Shown here one piece after another: positions 56,379-64,000 of a DNA stretch of 64,000 nucleotides (position 1 is its first letter; each line of letters starts with the position of its first letter). Below the pieces are notes generated by a model, which was not told the origin of the DNA, ran no database searches, and saw only the letters and a list, made by a program, of their open reading frames with translations. A program made the position numbers and the translations under genes. Origin of the DNA: Pedobacter rhizosphaerae (GTDB lineage: Bacteria > Bacteroidota > Bacteroidia > Sphingobacteriales > Sphingobacteriaceae); NCBI RefSeq assembly GCF_900111155.1, contig NZ_FOGG01000008.1, positions 79,048-143,047 of the forward strand, written 5' to 3'.

Positions 56379-58130
56379 CTACCCGATAGCTGGTAACTTA
56401 AAGTAAAACCTGCTGCCTTCACCCAATGCGCTGCTAACACCAATTTTTCCTTGTTCAGCCTCAATAAAATCTTTTGATATCGCTAAACCTAATCCAGAAC
56501 CAGATTTGTTTTGTCCATCCGTTGGTACCTGGAAATATCTGTCGAATAATCGTTTCTGATATTTTTCTTCAATGCCTTTTCCAAAATCTTTTACGGCGAA
56601 TTCTACGAAGCCATCTTTTTGAAAAACATCAATGATAATAGTCGACTTTTCTGCGCTGTACCGCAGTGCATTAGATAAAAAGTTCACCATAACCCAGGCT
56701 GTTTTTTGAATATCGGCATTTACATTTGGCAACTTTTCATCGCAGTTAATCTGGAGTGCAATTGATTTTTGCTCCACCTGGAATTTCACCGCTTCAAAGG
56801 CATAGCGGACAATTTCTACTGGCGAAGCGACGGAAAAGTTTAACTTTAAATTTCCTGTTTCTGCCTGAGAAAGATCCAATAATTCGCTGGTAATTTTTAA
56901 TAATCTATCGCTATCATCTTTAATATTTTCAATCAGTTCCTGTTGTTCTTCATTCATTTTACCTACACGATCATCTTTTAAGAGCTTTAAACTCATTTTG
57001 ATGGATGATAGAGGCGTTTTTAATTCGTGAGATACAGTGGCTATGAAATTGGTCTTTGCTTCGTCGAGTTCTTTAAATTGTGTAATGTTTTTAAGTACAT
57101 AGACATTACCCGCAGATTTTGTCGAACTGATTAATGCTTGTTCGTCAATATCTTCATAGTTGGGGATAATGATTTCACGACTTTCCAACTGAAAATAAGA
57201 CTCCCTGTCATCTGCATAAATCTTTAGCATTTTGTCGGCCTTTTCTGGCTTAATGATACGTTTTAGCAACTCATTTTTATTAATTAATCCAGCTACATCT
57301 TCTCCGATAACCTTTTGCTCATCTAAATTCATCAACTTTGCCGCCAGCTGGTTAAGAAACAGAATTTCTCCCTTTTCATTTACACCAATAATGGCATCCT
57401 GCATTTGTGCAATAATGGCTTCGATACGTGATTTTTCAGACTTGATTTTAGAAAGATTACTATTTTCCCATTCGTTTAACTTGCTAACCATTCCATTAAA
57501 GGATTCTGCCAATTCTGTGAATTCATCATTATTATCAAAACGTAAGCGTTGTTTATAGTTCTTTTTACTGATTTGCCTAATGGCTGAACTGAATTCTGCC
57601 AGTGGATTAGCTACAAAACCAGGGAAATTAACAATGAAAGTAAAGAGGATGATAAAGCTTAGTGTGGCGGCAATCATGATATAAAGATTGGCTCTGCCAG
57701 CGGCTTCGTTTGCAAGCGTATTTTTATTGTAAATGGCTGTAAGATTGAGTTGTTCAATGTGATGCAGGATGGCACGTAAACTCTTAATGCTATTCACCTG
57801 AATCGTTTCTGATTTACTGCTCTGTAAAGTGTTGTAAGCATTTTTTAACTGATCGAAAGCCGCCTTTTCTCCTGGTTCAGTAATGTTGTTGCCCTCATAA
57901 GCCATGTTTTTTTCGAAAGTGTTGGCTGCTTGTTTTCCAAGAGGGAAAATGCCTTCATCTAATACATTACGCATTTCTGCAACATATTTTACGGACTTGT
58001 AGTTGTCTTTTAAAATTACTTTTGACTTGTTCGAAAGCTCATTTAAATAAAATAAGGCAATCAATCCAAATGCAAGTACAATTAAAAAGAGAAACCCGAA
58101 TCCAAAGCGGAGTTTGGTTTTTATTTTCAT
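56379..58130 (-). CDS. Membrane sensor histidine kinase next to kdpD
   Basis: A 583-residue kinase. Transmembrane helices at about 9-29 and 150-173 flank a four-helix periplasmic domain. HAMP (about 172-225), PAS (about 235-345; IGVNEKGEILFLNQLAAKLMNLDE), then HisKA with the acceptor His in ATVSHELKTPLSSIKMSLKLL, and HATPase_c ending SGSGLGLAISKDFIEAEQGKI. The adjoining gene upstream encodes only the sensor half of KdpD, so this protein is the likely kinase partner. No response regulator (KdpE) follows in the window. An 845-bp repeat array lies between it and kdpD. Confidence 0.9.
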   Translation of the reverse strand: MKIKTKLRFGFGFLFLIVLAFGLIALFYLNELSNKSKVILKDNYKSVKYVAEMRNVLDEGIFPLGKQAANTFEKNMAYEGNNITEPGEKAAFDQLKNAYNTLQSSKSETIQVNSIKSLRAILHHIEQLNLTAIYNKNTLANEAAGRANLYIMIAATLSFIILFTFIVNFPGFVANPLAEFSSAIRQISKKNYKQRLRFDNNDEFTELAESFNGMVSKLNEWENSNLSKIKSEKSRIEAIIAQMQDAIIGVNEKGEILFLNQLAAKLMNLDEQKVIGEDVAGLINKNELLKRIIKPEKADKMLKIYADDRESYFQLESREIIIPNYEDIDEQALISSTKSAGNVYVLKNITQFKELDEAKTNFIATVSHELKTPLSSIKMSLKLLKDDRVGKMNEEQQELIENIKDDSDRLLKITSELLDLSQAETGNLKLNFSVASPVEIVRYAFEAVKFQVEQKSIALQINCDEKLPNVNADIQKTAWVMVNFLSNALRYSAEKSTIIIDVFQKDGFVEFAVKDFGKGIEEKYQKRLFDRYFQVPTDGQNKSGSGLGLAISKDFIEAEQGKIGVSSALGEGSRFYFKLPAIG

Positions 58131-58974
58131 GGTATTATTTTTTAATAACCACCGAGTACACTAAGTTTTACACGGAGGCCGCTGAGCTGTTTTTTTTCTC
58201 TGTGAGCTTTGTGTTATTCTTTGTGTCCTCTGTGGTAAAATATTAGTTAATAACCACCGAGTGCACTAAGTTTTTCACGGAGGCCACTGAGTTGTTTTTT
58301 TCTCTGTGAGCTTTGTGTAATTCTCTGTGTCCTTTGTGGTGAAATATTAGTTAATAACCACCGAGTGCACTAAGTTTTTCACGGAGGCCACTGAGCTGTT
58401 TTTTTCTCTGTGAGCTTTGTGTAATTCTCTGTGTCCTCTGTGGTAAAATATTAGTTAATAACCACCGAGTGCATTAAGTTTTTCACGGAGGCCGCTGAGC
58501 TGTTTTTTTTCTCTGTGAGCTTTGTGTTATTCTTTGTGTCCTTTGTGGTAAAATATTTAGCTTACAACCGCAAAGCACGCCAAGTTTTTCGCAAAGGATG
58601 CAAAGCAGGTTTTTAATCAATATTAATGTGTTACAAAAATTATTTTTTAATAACCACCGAGTGCACTAAGTTTTTCACTGAGGCAACTGAGCTGTTTTTT
58701 TCTCTGTGAGCTTTGTGTTATTCTTTGTGTCCTTTGTGGTAAAATATTTAGCTTACAACCGCAAAGCACGCCAAGTTTTTCGCAAAGGATGCAAAGCAGG
58801 TTTTTAATCAATATTAATGTGTTACAAAAATAATTAGTTAATAACCACCGAGTGCACTAAGTTTTTCACGGAGGCCGCTGAGCTGTTTTTTTCTCTGTGG
58901 GCTTTGTGTTATTCTTTGTGTCCTGTGGTAAAACTATTTAACTTACAATTATTAAATCTCCTTTGTAGTCAATA
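58131..58974. repeat. Array of 104-bp and 192-bp units between kinase and kdpD genes
   Basis: The word TAACCACCGAG begins at 58146, 58251, 58355, 58459, 58651 and 58842. Periods are 105, 104, 104, 192 and 191 bp. The basic unit ends in TTCTTTGTGTCCTTTGTGGT, the imperfect reverse complement of its own start (ACCACCGAGTGCACTAAG), so each unit could fold as a long hairpin. The longer period adds an 88-bp module (GCAAAGCACGCCAAGTTTTT, CGCAAAGGATGCAAAGCAGG). Similar words are common in intergenic DNA of many bacteria. There are no spacers and no coding frame. Confidence 0.9.
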
Positions 58975-60099
58975 CTAAGAGAGCACCACCAAATCAATTT
59001 CTTTCGCAGCTAAATTACGCAACAGCTGATTAAAAATTGCCGTTCGAAGGATAACCTGAAAAATATTTAAGTGAGGCTTGCCAATACAGATGGTGGTGAT
59101 TTCTTTTTCCTGTGCCATGTGGATGATAGTTTGGGTAATTTGGTTGCTTTTAACTTTAATCACTTCTGCACCAAGTTCAGTAGCGAGCTTAAAATGATTA
59201 ATTAAATGCCTTTGTTTATCAAGTTTAATTTTATCGAAACTTTCCTGATCGCTCTGAACATATAAAACGATCCAGGCAGAGTGGTAGTAAGAGGCTAGTC
59301 GGGCAGTTTTCCGAATCACAACTCCTGCCGTTTCGGCATTAGATGAAATACAAGCCATAAACTTTTCGGGACGAAGTTTAATTGATTTTGGAATCTCGGT
59401 TTGTATTTTACGTTCCACCTGATGAACCACTTCTTTTAAAGCCAACTCCCTTAGTTGTAATATTTTATCGGCCTGAAAGAAATTCTCTAAGGCCCGTTCC
59501 ACTTTGCTCTTATCATATATTTTTCCTTCCTTTAATCGTGTAATGAGTTCATCTGCGGTAAGATCTATGTTCACAATCTCATCTGCAATCTGCAATATTT
59601 TATCAGGGATACGCTCGGTTACCTGAATACCTGTAATTTCCTGAATCTCTTCATTTATGCTTTCTAAATGTTGAATATTGACAGCGGAAATAACATTGAT
59701 CCCTGCTTCTAAAAGGTCAAAAACGTCCTGCCAACGTTTGGTGTTCTTGCTGCCTTCAATGTTGGTGTGGGCAAGTTCGTCTACAATAACTATTTCTGGA
59801 TGGCGATTGAGGATGGCCTGTAAATCCATTTCTTCCACCTCCTTACCCCTGTAAAAAAGTTTTCGCCTCATAATAATCGGTAAGCCACTCACCAGGGCTT
59901 CTGTTTCGATTCTTAAATGGGTTTCTATATAACCAATGCAAACGTCTATCCCGTTGCGTAGTAGGGCATGAGCTTCTTGTAGCATTCGATAAGATTTGCC
60001 CACACCGGCGCTCATCCCAATATAAATCTTGAGCTTCCCCCTTCTGGATTTCTTGATGAGCTCCAGAAAATGTTTAACCGATTCTTCTTTCTCTTCCAT
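58975..60099 (-). CDS. kdpD: KdpD sensor domain protein (no kinase domain)
   Basis: A 374-residue protein equal to the cytoplasmic N-terminal part of KdpD. It has the KdpD domain with Walker A GMSAGVGKSY (28-37), CIGYIETH, GKEVEEMDLQAILNRHPEIVIVDELAHTN (Walker B), and WQDVFDLLEAGINVISAVNIQHLESINEEIQEITG. A universal-stress-protein (USP) domain follows (about 245-374). It has no transmembrane segments and no histidine kinase domain, which E. coli KdpD (894 residues) has. The split form is usual in Bacteroidetes; the separate kinase downstream is its likely partner. Confidence 0.9.
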   Translation of the reverse strand: MEEKEESVKHFLELIKKSRRGKLKIYIGMSAGVGKSYRMLQEAHALLRNGIDVCIGYIETHLRIETEALVSGLPIIMRRKLFYRGKEVEEMDLQAILNRHPEIVIVDELAHTNIEGSKNTKRWQDVFDLLEAGINVISAVNIQHLESINEEIQEITGIQVTERIPDKILQIADEIVNIDLTADELITRLKEGKIYDKSKVERALENFFQADKILQLRELALKEVVHQVERKIQTEIPKSIKLRPEKFMACISSNAETAGVVIRKTARLASYYHSAWIVLYVQSDQESFDKIKLDKQRHLINHFKLATELGAEVIKVKSNQITQTIIHMAQEKEITTICIGKPHLNIFQVILRTAIFNQLLRNLAAKEIDLVVLS

Positions 60100-60210
60100 G
60101 AGGGATTTACGATTTGCTATTGATGATTTTAGCTTAAAACTTCCTTGTCTGTACCTGTAAAATGTGATGATGTAAGATGGAATGCAAGTTCAATCCATCT
60201 TACATACTTA

Positions 60211-61281
60211 CTAAAAAGCTACTGCTATACTGGCCGTTACCGTTGTATTTGCATTTACAAAATTACCTTCGCGATTGAAAACTTTGTCTTTGCTATCGTA
60301 GGTTTTACCTTCCAACCTCACTACTGCATTTGGGATTGGTGAATAATCAATATTTAATGAATAACCCTTTGTTTTAAATCCTTTAGTTGTACCAGTTGGG
60401 ATGAAGATGCCGTTTTTATCTTCATAATATTCAAACCTTCCGGCAACTGCCCATTGATTAGCAAATTTATACTGTGCAATGACTACAGGAGAAAGAACCT
60501 CATTTTTGTCACTGCTGCCTTTAGCTTTTTGTTGCGTACCATAATCAATACCCAGGGTTAGATCAAATTGATCCGTTACCTGGAAAATACCATATATATT
60601 ATGATAGAAACGATTTACACGAACTGAATCTGCTCCTTCCGCACCTAAATAGTTGCTGTAATTTACGGTAATTTTTGAAGTTGGTTTCCAGGTTAACTGT
60701 AATCCGCCAGCAGGTTTGTTATTTCCATCAACACGGGTAATTCGTTGCCAGCCATTTAAATAGAGTAGGGTCGCGCTTAGTTTGCCATCTGATGTTGCAT
60801 AACTTAGCTTAGCTCCCGATTCATAATATGGAGTATTTTCTGAGGAAATATTTCTCGTTAAAACCCAGCAGTCTTTAGATATGGCACTTTCAAAGCCAAT
60901 GTGGGATGAGAATATACCTGCATCAATCCAAAGATTTTCAGTTTTAGATAACTTGATTCCGGCATTGGCCTCGAATATATTTTTGAGCACACCTGTTTCG
61001 GCACTTAAGTTTGCATTTGTATATGTGCCGGCCATTAGTGCCAGATTAGCTCTGATGTTTCCACTGTCATATGCTGCTTTGATGAAACCCAAATTTAGGT
61101 TTACCTCATTGGCCCTGTTATGGGAGTAAATGAAGCCGGGACGGTTATTATCACCGGGTTTATTGAAATCATAGCCATAATAGGTTTCCAGGTAACCCGA
61201 AAATTTAACTTTAGGCTCGTTTTGTGCATGTACGTTTATGGTAGCGGCTAATATGGTACTGAGGATGATTAGTTTTTTCAT
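60211..61281 (-). CDS. OmpL-like beta-barrel porin in the kdp locus
   Basis: A 356-residue outer-membrane protein. The signal peptide (MKKLIILSTILAATINVHAQ) is cut near residue 20. The mature protein is the BBP2/OmpL-like barrel: KFSGYLETYYGYDFN, NEVNLNLGFIKAAYDSGNIRANLALMAGTY, WIDAGIFSSHIGFESAISKD, LQLTWKPTSKITVNYSNYLGAEG, ending in ANTTVTASIAVAF with a terminal Phe. It lies between kdpC and kdpD on the same strand, which suggests it provides an outer-membrane route related to potassium uptake or osmotic adaptation. That link is positional. Confidence 0.85.
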   Translation of the reverse strand: MKKLIILSTILAATINVHAQNEPKVKFSGYLETYYGYDFNKPGDNNRPGFIYSHNRANEVNLNLGFIKAAYDSGNIRANLALMAGTYTNANLSAETGVLKNIFEANAGIKLSKTENLWIDAGIFSSHIGFESAISKDCWVLTRNISSENTPYYESGAKLSYATSDGKLSATLLYLNGWQRITRVDGNNKPAGGLQLTWKPTSKITVNYSNYLGAEGADSVRVNRFYHNIYGIFQVTDQFDLTLGIDYGTQQKAKGSSDKNEVLSPVVIAQYKFANQWAVAGRFEYYEDKNGIFIPTGTTKGFKTKGYSLNIDYSPIPNAVVRLEGKTYDSKDKVFNREGNFVNANTTVTASIAVAF

Positions 61282-61376
61282 TTTATTATTAATTCTATTA
61301 TTTGGTATTGCTAATGAACTTGTTTTGTGTTTTTTACGACGAGGAACTGAATTTCTGCATTGGGGCAGGTTGACGA

Positions 61377-61937
61377 TTACAGATTATCTAAGGCTAAATT
61401 CAATTTGAGCACATTTACTGATGAAGGTCCGAATACGCCCATAAATGGTTTAAGTGTATTTAAGGCAACTAATTCCTTCACTTTTTGTGGGTTCAGATGG
61501 CGTGCACTCGCCACTCTGGCAATTTGAATAGCTGCACCTTGCTCAGAAATATTAGGATCTAAGCCACTTCCCGATGCGGTAACCATTTCGGCAGGGATGT
61601 CGGCTTTTTTCAGTCCTGGATTATATTTGATTAAAGTGTCAATCCGTGATTGTACTTCCTTAAGGTAATCTGGATTGGATGGGCCTTTATTTGAACCAGC
61701 CGAGCCAGCCGCATTATAACCAACGGCAGAAGGGCGACCCCAGAAATATTGTGGCTTGGTAAACGATTGACCAAGTAAGGCATAACCTACCGTCTTACCG
61801 TTTTGAGTTATTTTTTCACCACCTCCATTTCCTTTGGCTAACTTACCTGCTAAGGCAATACTTAATGGATAGATAACGCAGAGCAATATGATTAAAACTA
61901 AGGTGAGGCGGATGGATTGTATGATGTACTTTTTCAT
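61377..61937 (-). CDS. kdpC: Potassium-transporting ATPase subunit KdpC
   Basis: KdpC is the single-span chaperone-like subunit of the KdpFABC high-affinity K+ pump. The 186-residue protein has an N-terminal membrane helix (about 9-30) and the family blocks GYALLGQSFTKPQYFWGRPSAVGYNA, NPDYLKEVQSRID, PAEMVTASGSGLDPNISEQGAAIQIARVASARHL and PSSVNVLKLNLAL. Length and motifs are standard. It follows kdpB after a 231-bp gap with repeat copies, wider than the usual few bases. Confidence 0.96.
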   Translation of the reverse strand: MKKYIIQSIRLTLVLIILLCVIYPLSIALAGKLAKGNGGGEKITQNGKTVGYALLGQSFTKPQYFWGRPSAVGYNAAGSAGSNKGPSNPDYLKEVQSRIDTLIKYNPGLKKADIPAEMVTASGSGLDPNISEQGAAIQIARVASARHLNPQKVKELVALNTLKPFMGVFGPSSVNVLKLNLALDNL

Positions 61938-61979
61938 GATTTTTTATTTTAATGCTGTTTTTATTATGTTGTTGTCCTG

Positions 61980-62168
61980 AAGTTTTCGAAGCGCTTCGGT
62001 ACTTGCGTTTCGACAGGCTCAACGTGACAGTCGTTTGTGTCTTCCTGAGCTAGTCGAAGGGCTTTGGTACTTGCGTTTCGCCATGCTCAACGTGACAGTC
62101 GTTTGTTGTCATCCTGAGCCTGTCGAAGGGCCTTCAATAACTGCGTTTCGACATGCTCATCTTGATAG
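61980..62168. repeat. Tandem GTCATCCTGAGCC-type repeats between kdpB and kdpC
   Basis: Three imperfect copies of a unit with TCCTGAGCCTGTCGAAGGGC, then GGTACTTGCGTTTCGACATG, then CTCAACGTGACAGTCGTTTG, start near 61,975, 62,040 and 62,109. The start of each unit (CCTGAGCC..TCGAAG) is the reverse complement of part of its end (CTTCGACA..GCTCA type), so each can fold. Single copies of this word are at about 11,546, 56,035 and 56,280. Confidence 0.8.
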
Positions 62169-64000
62169 TTATATGAATACCCCTATTAAAAGGTCTATTA
62201 ATTTTATTCCTATAAATGGGGCTATTACACCACCAATGCCATAAATAAATAAGTTTCGGCGTAATAGTGCTGTTGCTCCAATGGGTTTATAAGCCACGCC
62301 TCTAAGTGCCAGAGGAATCAAAATCGGGATGATGATGGCGTTAAATATTACAGCCGACATGATTGCACTTTCTGGTGTATGTAAGCCCATGATGTTCAAG
62401 CTTTGCAAGGCTGGAATAGAGGCTATAAATAAAGCAGGTACAATAGCGAAGTACTTGGCTACGTCATTAGCGATGGAGAGGGTGGTTAAGGTACCGCGGG
62501 TAATCAACAGTTGTTTGCCAATTTCAACAATTTCGATCAGCTTGGTTGGGTCATTATCTAAATCGACCATATTACCAGCTTCTTTTGCAGCCTGAGTTCC
62601 ACTGTTCATAGCTACACCTACATCTGCCTGAGCAAGGGCGGGCGCATCATTCGTACCGTCGCCCATCATGGCAACCAATTTTCCTAAGGCTTGTTCTTCT
62701 TTAATGTAGTTCATTTTATCCTCAGGTTTTGCCTCAGCAATAAAATCATCTACTCCAGCTTTGTTGGCAATATATTTAGCAGTTAATGGATTATCACCAG
62801 TAACCATCACCGTTTTTACACCCATTTTACGAAGGCGTTCAAAACGTTCGCTAATGCCAGGTTTAATGATGTCTTGCAATTCAATTACCCCCAAAGCTCT
62901 TTCGTTTTCTGATACTACTAGTGGTGTACCGCCGTTGTTCGCGATAGATTTGACATGATCTTCGATATCGGATGGGAAAACATGACCTGCCTTTTCTACT
63001 ATGTTGCGAATGGAATCAAAGGCACCTTTTCTAATGCGTCTTCCATCCCGGGTATCCAATCCGCTGGAACGGGTTTCTGCGGTAAATTTGATAAAAGTTG
63101 AACCTTCAGGACTGGTCATTTGTTTAAACCCTTGTTCATAGGCAAGTTCGATAATTGATTTTCCTTCCGGGGTTTCATCCGCCAAAGAACTGAGTACACA
63201 GGCATCTGTGAAGTCTTTGATGATTACACCTGCAGTAGGGTAGAAGTTGGTGGCTTTACGGTTACCAATGGTTATTGTACCTGTTTTATCCAGTAAGAGC
63301 ACGTCTATATCACCTGCAGTTTCTACTGCTTTACCCGATTTGGTAATTACATTTGCTCTTAAAGCTCTGTCCATTCCCGCAATACCAATAGCCGATAATA
63401 AACCGCCAATGGTTGTTGGAATTAAACAAACAAACAGTGAAATCAGGGCTGCAATCGTTATGGGGGTATTGGCATAATCTGCAAAAGGTTTCAAGGTTAC
63501 GCATACAATGATAAAAACTAGGGTAAAGCTGGCCAGAAGGATGGTTAAAGCAATTTCATTTGGTGTTTTCTGACGTGAAGCACCTTCAACCAATGCAATC
63601 ATTTTGTCTAAAAAGCTTTCACCCGGGGCTGTACTTACTTTTACTTTAATCTCATCAGAAAGCACTTTTGTTCCACCTGTAACAGAAGATTTATCACCGC
63701 CAGATTCGCGAATCACTGGGGCAGATTCTCCGGTAATGGCCGATTCGTCAATGGTAGCAATACCTTCTATAATCTCTCCATCAGTAGGGATAATATCGCC
63801 AGGCTGACAAATAAAAATATCTCCTTTTTTTAATTGATTGGAAGAACGAATTTCAATGTTTCCATTAGCTAAAATTAATTTGGCAGGTGTTTCTTCTCTG
63901 GTTTTACGCAAGCTGTCGGCCTGTGCTTTACCTCGCGCTTCGGCTATGGCTTCGGCGAAATTGGCAAACAACACGGTAAGTAATAAAACCAGGAAGATGA
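62169..64000 (-). CDS. kdpB: Potassium-transporting ATPase catalytic subunit KdpB, 5' end outside the window
   Basis: KdpB is the P-type ATPase subunit that drives KdpFABC. The frame continues through the window edge ([20 protein letters not shown] precedes the GTG at 63974), so the N-terminal 70 or so residues are missing only because of the cut. Visible features are the actuator motif [14 protein letters not shown], the phosphorylation loop [14 protein letters not shown], the nucleotide-binding [10 protein letters not shown], the hinge [21 protein letters not shown], and the C-terminal membrane helices ([15 protein letters not shown]...[14 protein letters not shown]). kdpF and kdpA would lie beyond 64,000. 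Confidence 0.95.
   Translation of the reverse strand, partial: IFLVLLLTVLFANFAEAIAEARGKAQADSLRKTREETPAKLILANGNIEIRSSNQLKKGDIFICQPGDIIPTDGEIIEGIATIDESAITGESAPVIRESGGDKSSVTGGTKVLSDEIKVKVSTAPGESFLDKMIALVEGASRQKTPNEIALTILLASFTLVFIIVCVTLKPFADYANTPITIAALISLFVCLIPTTIGGLLSAIGIAGMDRALRANVITKSGKAVETAGDIDVLLLDKTGTITIGNRKATNFYPTAGVIIKDFTDACVLSSLADETPEGKSIIELAYEQGFKQMTSPEGSTFIKFTAETRSSGLDTRDGRRIRKGAFDSIRNIVEKAGHVFPSDIEDHVKSIANNGGTPLVVSENERALGVIELQDIIKPGISERFERLRKMGVKTVMVTGDNPLTAKYIANKAGVDDFIAEAKPEDKMNYIKEEQALGKLVAMMGDGTNDAPALAQADVGVAMNSGTQAAKEAGNMVDLDNDPTKLIEIVEIGKQLLITRGTLTTLSIANDVAKYFAIVPALFIASIPALQSLNIMGLHTPESAIMSAVIFNAIIIPILIPLALRGVAYKPIGATALLRRNLFIYGIGGVIAPFIGIKLIDLLIGVFI

Noticed and set aside
58022..58246. 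Plus-strand frame rich in Phe over the kinase start and the first repeat unit
   Set aside because: It is the translation of repeat DNA and antisense kinase sequence.
62169..64000. Truncated KdpB
   Set aside because: The frame is open through the window edge and continues with KdpB-like residues before the first start codon, so the gene is only cut by the window.

Overview
The window is an AT-rich (roughly 40% GC) stretch of a Bacteroidetes chromosome, most likely a Sphingobacteriaceae/Pedobacter-type bacterium. I infer this from the promoter elements (TAnnTTTG, sometimes with an upstream TTTG), the long-form IspG, the fused HemC-HemD, a glycoside hydrolase family 97 enzyme, DUF4230 and ORF6N proteins, split KdpD signalling genes, and intergenic arrays rich in CTGAAAG and CAGTTGGCAGT words. 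I see no prophage, insertion sequence or CRISPR array; the accessory content is repeats and single inserted genes.

Layout. 1-2.75 kb: the end of a short-chain dehydrogenase, two PspC/LiaF-type membrane proteins and an RDD-family membrane protein. 2.75-3.5 kb: an array of seven 94-117 bp repeats. 3.5-8.2 kb: ispG (isoprenoid synthesis), a MscS-type channel, an alpha/beta hydrolase and a DoxX-like protein. 8.3-19.1 kb: a haem cluster on the plus strand, hemA, hemCD, hemB, hemL, hemE and hemJ, which runs from glutamyl-tRNA towards protoporphyrin. It is interrupted by a histidine kinase/response regulator/TPR trio and by a zeta-toxin-like gene pair whose end overlaps hemJ by 4 nt. 19.3-25.3 kb: surface and regulatory genes (two predicted outer-membrane proteins, an ECF sigma factor with a membrane partner, an orphan ABC ATPase, a lipoprotein and a DUF4230 protein).

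25.3-42.0 kb: a large minus-strand branched-chain amino-acid locus, in transcription order ilvE, ilvD, ORF6N, ilvB, ilvN, ilvC, leuC, monooxygenase, methyltransferase, leuD, tandem ABC ATPase, leuB, leuA, ilvA, cupin. Two small genes absent from ordinary annotation sit at its head. A 44-codon Leu/Val-rich leader lies before ilvE and a 25-codon Ile-rich leader before ilvD. Each is followed by an intrinsic terminator whose 5' arm can instead pair with the 3' end of the leader reading frame. This is the layout of ribosome-mediated attenuation and is the most informative finding in the window.

42.3-55.8 kb: a secreted protein of unknown function, atpD-atpC, an RmlD-like reductase, a peroxiredoxin, tRNA-Arg(ACG), adk, obgE, a YdcF protein, a YtxH protein, an OsmC protein, a DUF2130 protein, a GH97 glycosidase and a thioesterase. 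55.8-64 kb: a kdp potassium-uptake locus on the minus strand (kdpB cut by the window end, kdpC, an OmpL-like porin, a KdpD sensor without kinase domain, and a separate sensor kinase), with several families of intergenic repeats between its genes.

Other signals worth checking are three copies of a hairpin element with compensatory base changes (9.6, 20.6 and 35.8 kb), a perfect 45-bp palindrome inside the ORF6N coding region, and an ABC ATPase in the leu operon with one degenerate ATP site.
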